A stretch of DNA of 64,000 bases from assembly GCA_016763075.1 (NCBI GenBank), contig JAESUM010000050.1, positions 1-64,000 on the forward strand. The letters run 5' to 3'. The notes beneath the pieces were generated by a model, which saw only the letters and a program-made list of their open reading frames with translations, was not told the DNA's origin and searched no databases. The DNA is from Pseudomonadales bacterium. Its GTDB lineage: Bacteria; Pseudomonadota; Gammaproteobacteria; Pseudomonadales; JAHRWD01. The position numbers were made by a program, and so were the translations under genes. Below are positions 50,848 to 60,531 of this stretch, piece by piece (positions within the stretch are counted from its first letter, which is position 1; the number at the start of each line of letters is the position of its first letter).

Positions 50848-51906
50848 ATGTACGAAGAATTTTACGACCTTACCGCACAACCATTTCAGCTAAGCCCTGA
50901 CCCGCGTTTCTTTTTTGGAAGCAGAAGCCATAATCGAGCAATGTCGTATTTGAAGTATGGGCTTAATCAAGGTGAAGGTTTTGTAGTCATTACCGGCGGG
51001 GTTGGTACCGGTAAAACCACATTAATGAAAAATTTATTCGATGAGCTTGGCCGCGACGAATACATAGCCGCACAATTAGTCACCACTAATTTACAAGATA
51101 ATGACCTGCTTTGTGTTATTTCGATGGCGTTTGGGTTGTCAACTGAGAGCCTAACTAAAGCTGAAGTGCTGACGCAGTTTGAAACCTTTCTTCGCCATGC
51201 TGACCGCGAAGGAAAACGGGTTTTGTTGGTAGTGGATGAGGCGCAAAATTTACCGATGACCAGCGTTGAAGAAATACGCATGCTGTCTAATTTTCAAGTT
51301 GAAAACCGGCCATTGTTGCAAACATTTTTGCTGGGGCAAGAGGAGTTTAGGCCCGTTATTCAAGCTCCTCAAATGGAGCAATTGCGCCAGCGAATTATCG
51401 CATCGTGCCATTTGACCCCGCTAGATGAGCTGGAAACCAGAGCGTATATCGAACATAGGCTTAAGCTTGTGAGCTGGGAGCAAGACCCGGATATCACCGA
51501 CAGTGCTTTCCAGCACATATATAAGTTTACTGACGGTATTCCGCGCCGGATAAATGTATTTTGCGATCGCTTATTCTTGTATGGCTACCTTGAAGAACTA
51601 CATTGCTTCGATGCCACCGTCATAGAAGCTGTCGTGGCAGAGCTCAGAGAAGAAACCGCGCACCAAAAAATTGATGTGAATGCTCAAAGTTCGGTGTTTC
51701 ACGACCCGAACTTGCAACCTCATCGCGCACCTATTAGAGAAGTGTCTGGTAGTCAGACAACTGCTACCAACCGGAATTTGAATTTGACCGAACTACAGAA
51801 ACGAATTGTTGATGTTGAATACGTAATAGAAGAGCTAGAAGATACCTTTAACCGCAAAGTTGGTCTGCTTAAAGCCGTTGTAAATACATTGAAAAATAGC
51901 ACTTAA
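50848..51906 (+). CDS. XrtA/PEP-CTERM system-associated ATPase (ExeA-like AAA)
   Basis: A 352-residue ATPase. The start YEEFYDLTAQPFQLSPDPRFFFGS is the ExeA/GspA-like leader. Walker A is GGVGTGKTTLM near residue 50, Walker B is VLLVVDEAQNL, and sensor R residues lie in LRQRIIASCHLTPL. A coiled coil closes the chain (LQKRIVDVEYVIEELEDTF). It is standard in exosortase A clusters. It starts 9 nt after the barrel gene. Its working partner is not established. Confidence 0.92.
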   Translation: MYEEFYDLTAQPFQLSPDPRFFFGSRSHNRAMSYLKYGLNQGEGFVVITGGVGTGKTTLMKNLFDELGRDEYIAAQLVTTNLQDNDLLCVISMAFGLSTESLTKAEVLTQFETFLRHADREGKRVLLVVDEAQNLPMTSVEEIRMLSNFQVENRPLLQTFLLGQEEFRPVIQAPQMEQLRQRIIASCHLTPLDELETRAYIEHRLKLVSWEQDPDITDSAFQHIYKFTDGIPRRINVFCDRLFLYGYLEELHCFDATVIEAVVAELREETAHQKIDVNAQSSVFHDPNLQPHRAPIREVSGSQTTATNRNLNLTELQKRIVDVEYVIEELEDTFNRKVGLLKAVVNTLKNST

Positions 51907-51984
51907 GCTGATGAATATCATAATATCTAGAATGGTTTTAGGCGCTATGCACCATGGTATATTTATTAGAACGGAGTGCATTAC

Positions 51985-52839
51985 ATGAATCAGCCTGGGC
52001 TTAACAGCGCTCCGAATAATGCAATGACGGTTGATGTCGAAGATTACTTTCAAGTATCTGCATTTGAAGACATTATTGCGCGGGATCAATGGGATGCTTT
52101 ACCGCTTAGAGTAGAAAATAATACTTACAGAATTCTCGAGTTATTTGAACAAAAGAAAATAAAGGCGACTTTTTTTACTTTGGGTTGGGTGGCAGAGCGG
52201 TGCCCCGGGTTGATTAAAGATATTGTCGCTCAGGGCCATGAGCTTGCAAATCATGGGTATTCCCATCAACGCGCAACCCAAATGAGCCAGAATGACTTTA
52301 GGGAAGATATTGCTAAAGCAAAAACCATTCTTGAAGACTTGTCCGGTGTACACATTAAGGGTTATCGCGCACCCAGTTATTCTATTGATAAAACAAACCC
52401 TTGGGCTCATGACGAAATACTCGAAACTGGGCACAGCTATAGTTCGAGTATTGTGCCAATCCATCATGATTTATACGGTATACCTGACGCGCCTCGGTTT
52501 ATGTATCGTTGCGAAAACGGATTGTTAGAAATTCCAATTACTACCGTGCGGGTATTCGATAAAAACTTGCCCTGCGGTGGCGGCGGGTATTTTAGGATGC
52601 TGCCTTATTGGGTTTTTCGTTGGGGCTTACGGCGCGTAAATAAGGTTGATCAGCAGTCCGCCATATTCTATTTCCACCCGTGGGAAATAGATCCCGATCA
52701 GCCGCGACAAACCAATATAGATATAAAAACACAAGTACGTCACTACCTTAATTTGGGAAAAAACCAGAGAAAAATCACAACGCTATTGGATGATTTTAAC
52801 TGGGATAGAGTCGATAGAGTGTTTCTCGACGCAGCCTAA
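51985..52839 (+). CDS. XrtA-associated polysaccharide deacetylase (NodB fold, DUF3473)
   Basis: A 284-residue enzyme. ATG 51985 follows CGGAG by 8 nt; the track start is a GTG three codons earlier. The NodB motifs are AMTVDVEDYFQVSAF (catalytic base and metal Asp), the metal histidines NHGYSHQ and GYRAPSYSI. The tail (GGGGYFRMLPYWVFRWGL; YFHPWEIDPDQP) belongs to the exosortase-linked subfamily with the C-terminal DUF3473. It would remove N-acetyl groups from amino sugars of the exopolysaccharide. Confidence 0.93.
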   Translation: MNQPGLNSAPNNAMTVDVEDYFQVSAFEDIIARDQWDALPLRVENNTYRILELFEQKKIKATFFTLGWVAERCPGLIKDIVAQGHELANHGYSHQRATQMSQNDFREDIAKAKTILEDLSGVHIKGYRAPSYSIDKTNPWAHDEILETGHSYSSSIVPIHHDLYGIPDAPRFMYRCENGLLEIPITTVRVFDKNLPCGGGGYFRMLPYWVFRWGLRRVNKVDQQSAIFYFHPWEIDPDQPRQTNIDIKTQVRHYLNLGKNQRKITTLLDDFNWDRVDRVFLDAA

Positions 52840-52865
52840 CTATTCAAATTGGAATACCTTTAAAC

Positions 52866-53900
52866 ATGTCTGAAGAATATACATTGGGGTACCTTGATGA
52901 ACGCTCCTGCGAGCGCTGGAATCGTTTTGTCGAAGGCTGTCCGAAAGCAACGTTCTTTCACCTTTCGCAATGGAAAGCGGTGATTGAGCAAGCATTTGGG
53001 CATAAAACATATTTTATGTTTGCTGAGCGCGCTGGCGAAATTCAAGCAGTATTACCGCTTGCGCAGGTAAAAAGTTTCCTATTCGGTAATGCCTTAACGT
53101 CCAGCCCATTTTGTGTTTATGGCGGTGTTGCAGCTAACGATGAGTCATCGCGCCGCTATTTAGAAGATCAAGCGTGTGAATTAGCCGATCGATTACAAGT
53201 TGATTACCTTGAAATGCGAAACTTAGAAAGATCTCGCGATGATTGGCCGTGTAAAGAACTGTACGTTACCTTTCGTAAAGAAATTTCTGAAGATGAAGAC
53301 GAGAATTTAAAGGCGATTCCACGTAAGCAACGTGCGGTGGTTAGAAAAGGAATAAAGGCTGAGCTACAGTCCGATATTGATCAAGATATTAACGATTTTT
53401 ACAGTGCGTATTCGACCAGCGTACGCAACTTGGGGACACCGGTATTTTCTAAAAAGTATTTTAGAGTATTGAAGGAAATATTTGGCGCAGACTGCGATAT
53501 TTTGACGATACGCAAAGATCAAAAATTGATTGCTAGCGTCATGAATTTCTATTTCCGAGATGAAGTTTTGCCCTACTATGGCGGTGGAACAGATGAAGCT
53601 CGGCAAGTAAAAGGCAACGATTTTATGTATTGGTCGTTGATGTGCCATGCAAGCAAGCGAGGCGTTAGAACCTTTGATTATGGCCGCAGCAAAATTGGGA
53701 CCGGACCATTTAGTTTTAAGAAAAATTGGGGGTTTGAACCTCAACCACTGTTCTACGAATACCATTTGGTGAAAGCGACAGAGATGCCCGATATCAATCC
53801 GATGAACCCCAAATATAACTTGATGGTAAATGCCTGGAAGAAACTACCCCTAGCGCTGAGCCAGTTTATCGGGCCGATGGTTTCAAAGTATTTGGGGTAG
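52866..53900 (+). CDS. FemAB-related XrtA/PEP-CTERM system-associated protein
   Basis: A 344-residue protein with the double GNAT fold of the FemAB family (WKAVIEQAFGHKTYFMFAERAGEIQAVLPL; ASVMNFYFRDEVLPYYGGGTDEARQVKGNDFMYWSLM; FDYGRSKIGTGPFSFKKNWGF). FemAB enzymes add amino acids from aminoacyl-tRNA to peptidoglycan. This branch occurs with exosortase A and probably modifies the polymer or a protein; the acceptor is unknown. It starts 26 nt after the deacetylase gene. Confidence 0.9.
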   Translation: MSEEYTLGYLDERSCERWNRFVEGCPKATFFHLSQWKAVIEQAFGHKTYFMFAERAGEIQAVLPLAQVKSFLFGNALTSSPFCVYGGVAANDESSRRYLEDQACELADRLQVDYLEMRNLERSRDDWPCKELYVTFRKEISEDEDENLKAIPRKQRAVVRKGIKAELQSDIDQDINDFYSAYSTSVRNLGTPVFSKKYFRVLKEIFGADCDILTIRKDQKLIASVMNFYFRDEVLPYYGGGTDEARQVKGNDFMYWSLMCHASKRGVRTFDYGRSKIGTGPFSFKKNWGFEPQPLFYEYHLVKATEMPDINPMNPKYNLMVNAWKKLPLALSQFIGPMVSKYLG

Positions 53901-53902
53901 TT

Positions 53903-55129
53903 ATGAAAGAGCCTTTACTATTTCTTAGCCATCGAATTCCATATCCACCGAATAAAGGGGATAAAATTCGCTCGTTTCACATTCTCAAGCACCTCTCTAA
54001 AAAGTATCGAATCTTTTTGGGTACTTTTGTAGATGATGAAAATGACTGGCAGTATATCGACGGACTTGAACCCTATGTTGAAGAGCAGTTGTGTTTGCCG
54101 CTAAACCCACTGTGGTCAAAAATCAAAGGCCTAACTGCATTTGCGCTAGGCCAACCCATTGCTAACCCCTATTATTTTGATCGGCGTTTACAGCGGTGGG
54201 TAGACGGCATTCTTGAAGCGCATAATCCAGCAAAGGTGTTTGTGTATTCGTCTTCAATGGCGCAATACGTTTTGGATTCAAAATATGACAGCCGTCAAAG
54301 AATCATCGATTTTGTAGATGTTGATTCAGATAAATGGCGACAGTATTCGCAAAAGAAGACAGGTGTCATGAAATGGGTGTATCAGCGAGAGCACCGATAT
54401 TTATTAGATTTCGAGCGCAAAGTGGCTGCCAGTTTTGATGCAAGTCTATTTGTATCGGTAGATGAAGCTGCATTGTTTAAACAGATGGCGCCGGAAAGCA
54501 CGGCTAAGATTGGCTCAGTTTCTAATGGAGTGGACCTCGATTATTTTGCAGATACTAATGGGCTACAAACACCCTACGAACATGAAGTCCCGGTTCTGGT
54601 TTTTACCGGAGCGATGGATTACTGGGCGAACGCAGATGCGGTTCAATGGTTTTGTGATGAGGTATTTCCGCTAATTAAACAGACGGTGGAAGCCGCTGAG
54701 TTTTATATTGTTGGCATTAATCCGTCTTCCCAGGTTCTCGCCCTCGGAGAGCGCGTTGGCGTTACGGTTACCGGCCGCGTAGAAGACATTCGCCCCTATA
54801 TACACTTTGCAAATGTAGCAATCGCTTCGCTTCAGATTGCTCGCGGCATTCAAAATAAAATTCTTGAGGCAATGGCCAATTCTACACCAGTTGTGGCTAC
54901 CGGCGCTGCGATGGAAGGTATCGCAATTCCCGAAGCGCTCAATCATTTAGTGCAAGACGTACCGGCTCAATTTGCTGACAAGGTGGTCGAGCTATTTGAT
55001 AGCGAATACGCACAGGTAACCGGTGCTCAGTGCCGCGAAGCGGTCGAGAAAAGCTACAGTTGGCAGGCCTGTTTGCAGCAATTAGACGCCGTGCTTGAAA
55101 ACCGTACCGATGGAGAGCAGTCGTTGTGA
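53903..55129 (+). CDS. Glycosyltransferase, PEP-CTERM/XrtA-associated (stp1 type, GT4-like)
   Basis: A 408-residue GT-B glycosyltransferase. The start LLFLSHRIPYPPNKGDKIRSFHIL and the donor-domain end IASLQIARGIQNKILEAMANSTPVVATGAAMEGI match the exosortase-linked sugar transferase family. The GT4 E-x7-E acidic pair is not clean here (IARGIQNKILE). Its GTGA junction with xrtA and 2-nt gap after the FemAB gene show tight coupling. It would add a sugar to the growing lipid-linked repeat unit on the cytoplasmic side. Confidence 0.9.
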   Translation: MKEPLLFLSHRIPYPPNKGDKIRSFHILKHLSKKYRIFLGTFVDDENDWQYIDGLEPYVEEQLCLPLNPLWSKIKGLTAFALGQPIANPYYFDRRLQRWVDGILEAHNPAKVFVYSSSMAQYVLDSKYDSRQRIIDFVDVDSDKWRQYSQKKTGVMKWVYQREHRYLLDFERKVAASFDASLFVSVDEAALFKQMAPESTAKIGSVSNGVDLDYFADTNGLQTPYEHEVPVLVFTGAMDYWANADAVQWFCDEVFPLIKQTVEAAEFYIVGINPSSQVLALGERVGVTVTGRVEDIRPYIHFANVAIASLQIARGIQNKILEAMANSTPVVATGAAMEGIAIPEALNHLVQDVPAQFADKVVELFDSEYAQVTGAQCREAVEKSYSWQACLQQLDAVLENRTDGEQSL

Positions 55130-56688
55130 GTAATGTCGATGCATCGAATCAGTCAAAATTGGATTCGAAAATTAAATTCCGCCTGATCGCTAGCGTATTC
55201 CTTTTGACCTTGCCGTTGATGCTGTACTGGCAAACCGCTTGGTCAATGGTAGAAATTTGGTGGCGTTCAGACACCTTCGCCCACGGCTTTATGATTCTGC
55301 CAATAGCGCTCTATTTGGTCTGGCAAAAACGTCATACCTTGGCAAAGCAACCCATCAATACCAACGGCTTAGGTTTGGTTTTGCTAGTTTTTTGCGGTGT
55401 GTTTTGGTTTCTTGCCAACCTAGTTGATATTGCAGTGATTCAGCAATTTATGTTCACTGCGATGATACCGGTGTTAGTTCTGACTTTATTTGGCTGGTCA
55501 GTCACTAAAACCATCCTGTTTCCGCTTTGTTTTTTGTTTTTTATGGTGCCATTTGGCGAGCGATTGATTCCTTCGCTGATTGATTTTACGGCATTTTTTA
55601 CCATCCGATCGATTCAGCTAACCGGCATTCCAATTTATTGGGAGGGCCACAATCTTAGCCTGCCTAGCGGGAACTGGTCTGTGGTAGAAGCCTGTAGTGG
55701 CATTCGTTACCTCATTGCTTCTGTTGCTTTAGGTTCTCTTTATTGCTACCTGACGTTTCATACTATTTTGAAGCGCAGCATCTTTTTCGGTTTGTTTATT
55801 ATTGTTCCGATTATAGCCAACGGCCTACGTGCTTTTATGATTGTGATGATCGGCCATTTCAGCAGTATGAAGCTGGCTACGGGCGTAGACCACCTTATTT
55901 ACGGTTGGGTGTTCTTTGGCGTCATTATGTTCATGATGTTTTACCTAGGTTCTTTTTGGGCAGATGAAGCGAAGCCCGAGCCAAAGAATGATTCGATAGA
56001 TACAGACGCAAACGATGGTTTAGCATCCACGCACATGCAATCGTTGTTTAGCGACTACCGAGCATCGATTTCGGTATGGTTAAGTGGGCTGATATTGGTT
56101 GTTGTTTGGCCGATTTTAGCCTATCAGGATCAATCGCCTTCAGGTGTTGCTCAGGTTTCAAAGTTAGCGGAATTACCAGAGCAGTTAGGGGCGTGGAAGA
56201 AGCAAAATGGCGCGCAAAAATTAGCTTCGTGGGAGCCATCCTACGTCGGCGCGACCGCAGAGCTTCATGCAGTGTATATGTTTGAAGGCCAGAGGGTAGG
56301 CGTGTTTTTAGAGCATTACCCGCAGCAGAGCCAGGGCGCAGAATTAGTGAACTCCCAAAATGTATTGATTCCAGAGTCTTCGCAGTGGCAGCAGGTTGAA
56401 GATACATCGGTTGCGGTTGTAGGTATTGAGGGTTTAAAGCGTGTAAAACAAGCACGTCTTAAGTTGGCCGATACTCGGCTGATTGTTTGGCATTGGTACC
56501 ATATTGCAGGGGACAACACCGTTAATGACTACCTTGCCAAGTTGTATGGCGTACAAGGGAAGTTATTAAAAGACGATGAGTCAGCGACCGGCATAGTGTT
56601 GTATATGCCGTACGTTGATACTACCGAGAAGCAAACAGAAACAATGTCATCCTTTGCTAATGTTTTACTGCCTTGGTTTGCCGATTAA
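55126..56688 (+). CDS. xrtA: Exosortase A (XrtA) with fused EpsI domain
   Basis: A 520-residue membrane transpeptidase-like protease that recognises PEP-CTERM signals. About eight helices occupy residues 20-285. The catalytic triad positions of exosortases are visible: Cys190 in VVEACSGIRYLIASVALGS, Arg235 in IANGLRAFMI and His256 in VDHLIYGWVFF. After another helix (residues about 315-330) a periplasmic EpsI-like domain follows (LPEQLGAWKKQ; LEHYPQQSQGAELVNSQN), as is normal for XrtA. GTG 55126 overlaps the preceding stop. The window supplies one certain substrate, the PEP-CTERM protein at 40785. Confidence 0.96.
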   Translation: MSNVDASNQSKLDSKIKFRLIASVFLLTLPLMLYWQTAWSMVEIWWRSDTFAHGFMILPIALYLVWQKRHTLAKQPINTNGLGLVLLVFCGVFWFLANLVDIAVIQQFMFTAMIPVLVLTLFGWSVTKTILFPLCFLFFMVPFGERLIPSLIDFTAFFTIRSIQLTGIPIYWEGHNLSLPSGNWSVVEACSGIRYLIASVALGSLYCYLTFHTILKRSIFFGLFIIVPIIANGLRAFMIVMIGHFSSMKLATGVDHLIYGWVFFGVIMFMMFYLGSFWADEAKPEPKNDSIDTDANDGLASTHMQSLFSDYRASISVWLSGLILVVVWPILAYQDQSPSGVAQVSKLAELPEQLGAWKKQNGAQKLASWEPSYVGATAELHAVYMFEGQRVGVFLEHYPQQSQGAELVNSQNVLIPESSQWQQVEDTSVAVVGIEGLKRVKQARLKLADTRLIVWHWYHIAGDNTVNDYLAKLYGVQGKLLKDDESATGIVLYMPYVDTTEKQTETMSSFANVLLPWFAD

Positions 56689-56764
56689 TAGTAAAATTGC
56701 GGTAGACCGTGCATGCCTATTAATTTTTGAACTCAACATTACGTAAACATTAAGTAAACAATAG

Positions 56765-57313
56765 ATGAAATTTATTCCAACTAAGATTCCCGATGTCGTG
56801 ATTATTGAACCACAAGTTTTTGGTGATGAGCGCGGGTTTTTTATGGAAACCTGGAGTACCCGTGATTTTAAAGACGCGGGGTTGGATCTTGAGTTTGTAC
56901 AAGATAACCACAGCTCATCCACGCAAGGCATTTTAAGAGGCCTGCATTACCAAATTCAAAACCCACAGGGGAAGCTGGTCAGGGTCATTCGCGGAGAAGT
57001 GTACGATGTCGCAGTAGATATGCGCAGTACCTCCCCAACTTTTGGGCAATGGGTGGGTATTACCTTGTCTGAGCAGAATAGGCGTATGTTATGGGTGCCG
57101 CCGGGTTTTGCACACGGATTTTATGTCACCAGCGAAGACGCTGAATTTGTATATAAATGTACAGATTTTTACGCCCCAGAACATGAGCGCAGCCTGCTTT
57201 GGAACGATGCAGATTTAGGCATTGATTGGCCTATTGCACCAAGCGATACCCCCACACTTTCTGATAAAGACAAAAACGGCACACCGTTTAAAGTTGCGGA
57301 TAGTTATTCATGA
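56765..57313 (+). CDS. rfbC: dTDP-4-dehydrorhamnose 3,5-epimerase
   Basis: A 182-residue cupin that epimerises C3 and C5 of dTDP-4-keto-6-deoxyglucose. It has VIIEPQVFGDERGFFMETW, the catalytic His in LRGLHYQIQNPQGKLVRV, and the Asp of YDVAVDMR. The length is normal. It overlaps rfbD by 4 nt (ATGA). In the rhamnose pathway it acts between RfbB and RfbD. Confidence 0.97.
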   Translation: MKFIPTKIPDVVIIEPQVFGDERGFFMETWSTRDFKDAGLDLEFVQDNHSSSTQGILRGLHYQIQNPQGKLVRVIRGEVYDVAVDMRSTSPTFGQWVGITLSEQNRRMLWVPPGFAHGFYVTSEDAEFVYKCTDFYAPEHERSLLWNDADLGIDWPIAPSDTPTLSDKDKNGTPFKVADSYS

Positions 57314-58200
57314 GAACGTTGATTGTTGGTGCGAACGGCCAGCTTGGGCAAGAATTACAAGCCACTGCAAGCCAAACAAAAAACCACATCGAGCTGATTG
57401 CGCCAAAACTTGAACGACTAGACATCTGTAATCAAACACAAGTAGATTCATATTTTGCAGAATTTAAGCCTGCGCTAGTTATCAACGCAGCAGCGTATAC
57501 CGCGGTCGATCAAGCTGAGCAAGAATCAGAGCTTGCATTTGAAAGCAACCGCGACGGCGTGGCCAATCTTGCTAGCGCATGTAAAGCGCATCAAGCCCGG
57601 TTGATTCATATCTCGACTGACTTTGTATTTGATGGGCGTGCATCGGTACCCTATAAGCCTGCAGACATCGCGAAGCCGTTAAGCGTTTACGGTAGTTCAA
57701 AACTGGCTGGCGAAGAAGCGCTGCAGACTTCAGGTTTAGAGGACTATTTAATCCTACGAACTGCATGGGTATATTCGAGTTTTGGCGGCAATTTTGTCAA
57801 AACCATGTTGAAACTCATGGCACAAAGAGATTCGTTAGGTGTGGTAGCCGATCAAATTGGAACACCTACCTATGCTCGAGAATTCGCAAAGGCAATTTGG
57901 GCCATGGCGTTAAATACCGAGTTTCAAGGCCTTTACCATTGGACGGATGCAGGGGTCGCCAGCTGGTATGATTTTGCCGTCGCAATACAAGAAGAAGCAT
58001 TGGAAATAGGGCTTCTTAAAATCCCTATTCAAATCAACCCGATTGCAACCGCTGCCTACCCAACCCCGGCGCAGCGCCCAGCCTATGGCGTGCTGGATAA
58101 AACCGATACGTGGGACCAATTAAACTGCGCGCCTACCCACTGGCGGGTTCGACTGCGGGAAATGTTAAACACCTTGGCAAAGAGCAGCGGTAATTTGTAA
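57310..58200 (+). CDS. rfbD: dTDP-4-dehydrorhamnose reductase
   Basis: A 296-residue short-chain reductase making dTDP-L-rhamnose with NAD(P)H. The nucleotide site is VGANGQLGQEL, the catalytic pair lies in YGSSKLAGEEAL (Y-x3-K), and STDFVFDG and ILRTAWVYS are conserved. It overlaps rfbC. A 73-nt gap precedes rfbB. Confidence 0.96.
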   Translation: MRTLIVGANGQLGQELQATASQTKNHIELIAPKLERLDICNQTQVDSYFAEFKPALVINAAAYTAVDQAEQESELAFESNRDGVANLASACKAHQARLIHISTDFVFDGRASVPYKPADIAKPLSVYGSSKLAGEEALQTSGLEDYLILRTAWVYSSFGGNFVKTMLKLMAQRDSLGVVADQIGTPTYAREFAKAIWAMALNTEFQGLYHWTDAGVASWYDFAVAIQEEALEIGLLKIPIQINPIATAAYPTPAQRPAYGVLDKTDTWDQLNCAPTHWRVRLREMLNTLAKSSGNL

Positions 58201-58273
58201 ATCGTATCGTGTTAATTTGTATTAAAACAAATTAAGTATTCAAAATAATATTCTATTCGAAGAGTTTTCAAAC

Positions 58274-59377
58274 GTGAGTAAAACACTACTGGTAACCGGC
58301 GCTGCCGGATTCATCGGCGTTAATTTTTGTAATTACTGGTTAGGCCGTTACGCTACCGACCGGATAATTGGTTTTGATATTCTCAGCTATGCCGGTAACC
58401 GCCATAGCCTAGAACAGGCTGAACTGAATGACCGTTTTGAATTTGTAGCAGGCGATATTCTTGATCAAACACTTATCGAGACGCTACTGCGTGATCAAAA
58501 AGTAGATGATATCGTGCATTTTGCAGCAGAAAGCCATGTCGATCGCTCCATCACCGCTCCAGACCTATTCTTAGAAACCAATATTATGGGCACCCACAGC
58601 CTGCTAAAAGCGGCGCGCCAAGTGTGGTTAACCGAGCAAGCAGATGGCCGCCACCGGTTTCATCATGTCTCTACCGATGAAGTGTACGGCACGCTTGCAC
58701 CGCAAGATCCGGCATTTTGCGAAACCACCGCGTACCAGCCAAACTCGCCATATTCGGCTAGTAAAGCAGCCTCGGATCATATGGTTAGGGCGTACCATCA
58801 CACCTACGGGTTGGATGTGACGACCAGCAATTGCTCGAATAATTATGGTCCGTTCCATTTTCCAGAAAAGCTAATTCCACTCTGCATCATCAATATATTG
58901 AATGGCAAAGCATTGCCGATATACGGCGATGGGCAGCAAATTCGTGACTGGTTATATGTCGAAGATCATTGCCGGGGCATCGATCTAGTCTTAACCAACG
59001 GCCGTGCAGGGGAGACCTACAATATTGGCGGCAACAATGAAAAAGCCAATATTGATTTGGTGAACGTGCTGTGTAAATTAGTTGATGAAAAATTCAACAA
59101 CAACCCAGAATTAAAGCAACGCTTTCCTGATGCGCCCGCCGCCAATCAGAAAACTAGCGATAGCTTGATTACTTACGTCAGCGATCGCCCGGGGCATGAC
59201 CGGCGGTACGCAGTGGATGTTAGCAAAGCACACAGCGAGCTGGGCTACGAGCCGAAGGAAACCTTTGAAAAAGGGCTTAGCAAAACCCTAAATTGGTATC
59301 TAGACAACGAAAACTGGTGGCGTACCGTGTTAGATGGCAGCTACCGCGAGTGGATAGATGAACAATATGGCAGCTAA
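58274..59377 (+). CDS. rfbB: dTDP-glucose 4,6-dehydratase
   Basis: A 367-residue NAD-dependent dehydratase. The Rossmann motif GAAGFIGVNF is at the start, and HFAAESHVDRSI, STDEVYGTL and YSASKAASDHMVRAY (catalytic Tyr and Lys) follow, with RDWLYVEDHCRGI later. The start is GTG 58274. It overlaps the next glycosyltransferase gene by 20 nt. rfbA, the thymidylyltransferase that supplies its substrate, is not in the window. Confidence 0.97.
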   Translation: MSKTLLVTGAAGFIGVNFCNYWLGRYATDRIIGFDILSYAGNRHSLEQAELNDRFEFVAGDILDQTLIETLLRDQKVDDIVHFAAESHVDRSITAPDLFLETNIMGTHSLLKAARQVWLTEQADGRHRFHHVSTDEVYGTLAPQDPAFCETTAYQPNSPYSASKAASDHMVRAYHHTYGLDVTTSNCSNNYGPFHFPEKLIPLCIINILNGKALPIYGDGQQIRDWLYVEDHCRGIDLVLTNGRAGETYNIGGNNEKANIDLVNVLCKLVDEKFNNNPELKQRFPDAPAANQKTSDSLITYVSDRPGHDRRYAVDVSKAHSELGYEPKETFEKGLSKTLNWYLDNENWWRTVLDGSYREWIDEQYGS

Positions 59378-60509
59378 ACCAGCCCACATTGTTCACATTA
59401 TTTTCCGGTTCGATATCGGTGGGTTAGAAAATGGTGTGGTTAACCTCATCAACCAAATGCCAGAGGATGAATATCGACATAGCATCGTCTGCTTAACCGA
59501 TTACAACCCTGAATTTTTCAAACGTATCATACAAGCCACCGTTAAAATCCACGCGCTGGATAAGCGTGATGGCAATGATATTGGTATGTTTATTCGCCTC
59601 TGGCGCTTACTGCGTAAAATTAAACCAGATCTCGTGCACACTCGAAATGTAGCAACACTTGAGACCCAATTAGTTGCTCTGCTTGCGGGTGTAAGCGCGC
59701 GAGTTCATGGCGAGCATGGCTGGGATATGGGCGACTTATCCGGCGGTAACCGCAAATATCAAATACTTCGCCGAGCTATAGCACCATTTGTATCCAAATT
59801 TATTGCATTGTCTCGCCAATCAGCTCAGTACTTGGAGCGCGATGTTAAAATCGCCGCTACTCGTATCGAACAGATTATTAATGGTGTGGATGCAAATTTG
59901 TTTACTGCAGCACCGCATCGACTCAAACATATTCCAGATGGGCTGCAAACCCAAGACTGTGTAATTTTTGGCACGGTTGGGCGTCTCGCAGCAGTTAAGA
60001 ACCAAAAATTGCTGCTCACGGCATTTATAACGTTGATGAAAGAGCAGCCACAATTTCAGCACAAAGCGCGTCTTGTTTTAGTTGGCGATGGCCCGGAAAA
60101 AAACGCGTTGTTAGCTATACTTAATCTTTCTGGTTTAGAGAGCAGCTGTTTCTTTATTGGCGCTAGCGATGAAGTCGCACAGTGGATGCGGTTGATCGAC
60201 GTATTTGTTTTACCCTCTTTAGCAGAAGGTATTTCGAACACGATACTCGAAGCCATGGCCACTGGCTTACCGGTGATCGCAACCGATGTTGGTGGGAATT
60301 CTGAACTGGTAATAGATGGTGAAACCGGTGCGTTGGTCCCAGTGAGCGACAGCAACGCGATGGTTGCCTGTATGAAAAAATACATCGACCAGCCTGAACT
60401 TATTGAGCAACACGGCGGAGCTGCTCGAACCCGTATAGAAAACTCTTTCAGTCTTGAGCATATGGTAGCGCGCTACCAGCATGTGTATACAAGCCTATTA
60501 GAAGGTTAA
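59358..60509 (+). CDS. Glycosyltransferase, PEP-CTERM/XrtA-associated (stp2 type, GT4)
   Basis: A 383-residue GT-B enzyme. IVHIIFRFDIGGLENGVVNLIN is the acceptor-domain start typical of the exosortase-linked family. The donor domain has FGTVGRLAAVKNQKLLL and the E-x7-E pair in LAEGISNTILEAMATGLPVIATDVGG. It starts inside the end of rfbB (ATG 59358, or 59367). It likely transfers a hexose or rhamnose to the repeat unit. Confidence 0.92.
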   Translation: MNNMAAKPAHIVHIIFRFDIGGLENGVVNLINQMPEDEYRHSIVCLTDYNPEFFKRIIQATVKIHALDKRDGNDIGMFIRLWRLLRKIKPDLVHTRNVATLETQLVALLAGVSARVHGEHGWDMGDLSGGNRKYQILRRAIAPFVSKFIALSRQSAQYLERDVKIAATRIEQIINGVDANLFTAAPHRLKHIPDGLQTQDCVIFGTVGRLAAVKNQKLLLTAFITLMKEQPQFQHKARLVLVGDGPEKNALLAILNLSGLESSCFFIGASDEVAQWMRLIDVFVLPSLAEGISNTILEAMATGLPVIATDVGGNSELVIDGETGALVPVSDSNAMVACMKKYIDQPELIEQHGGAARTRIENSFSLEHMVARYQHVYTSLLEG

Positions 60510-60531
60510 GAATAATATGAGTAATTACTAG

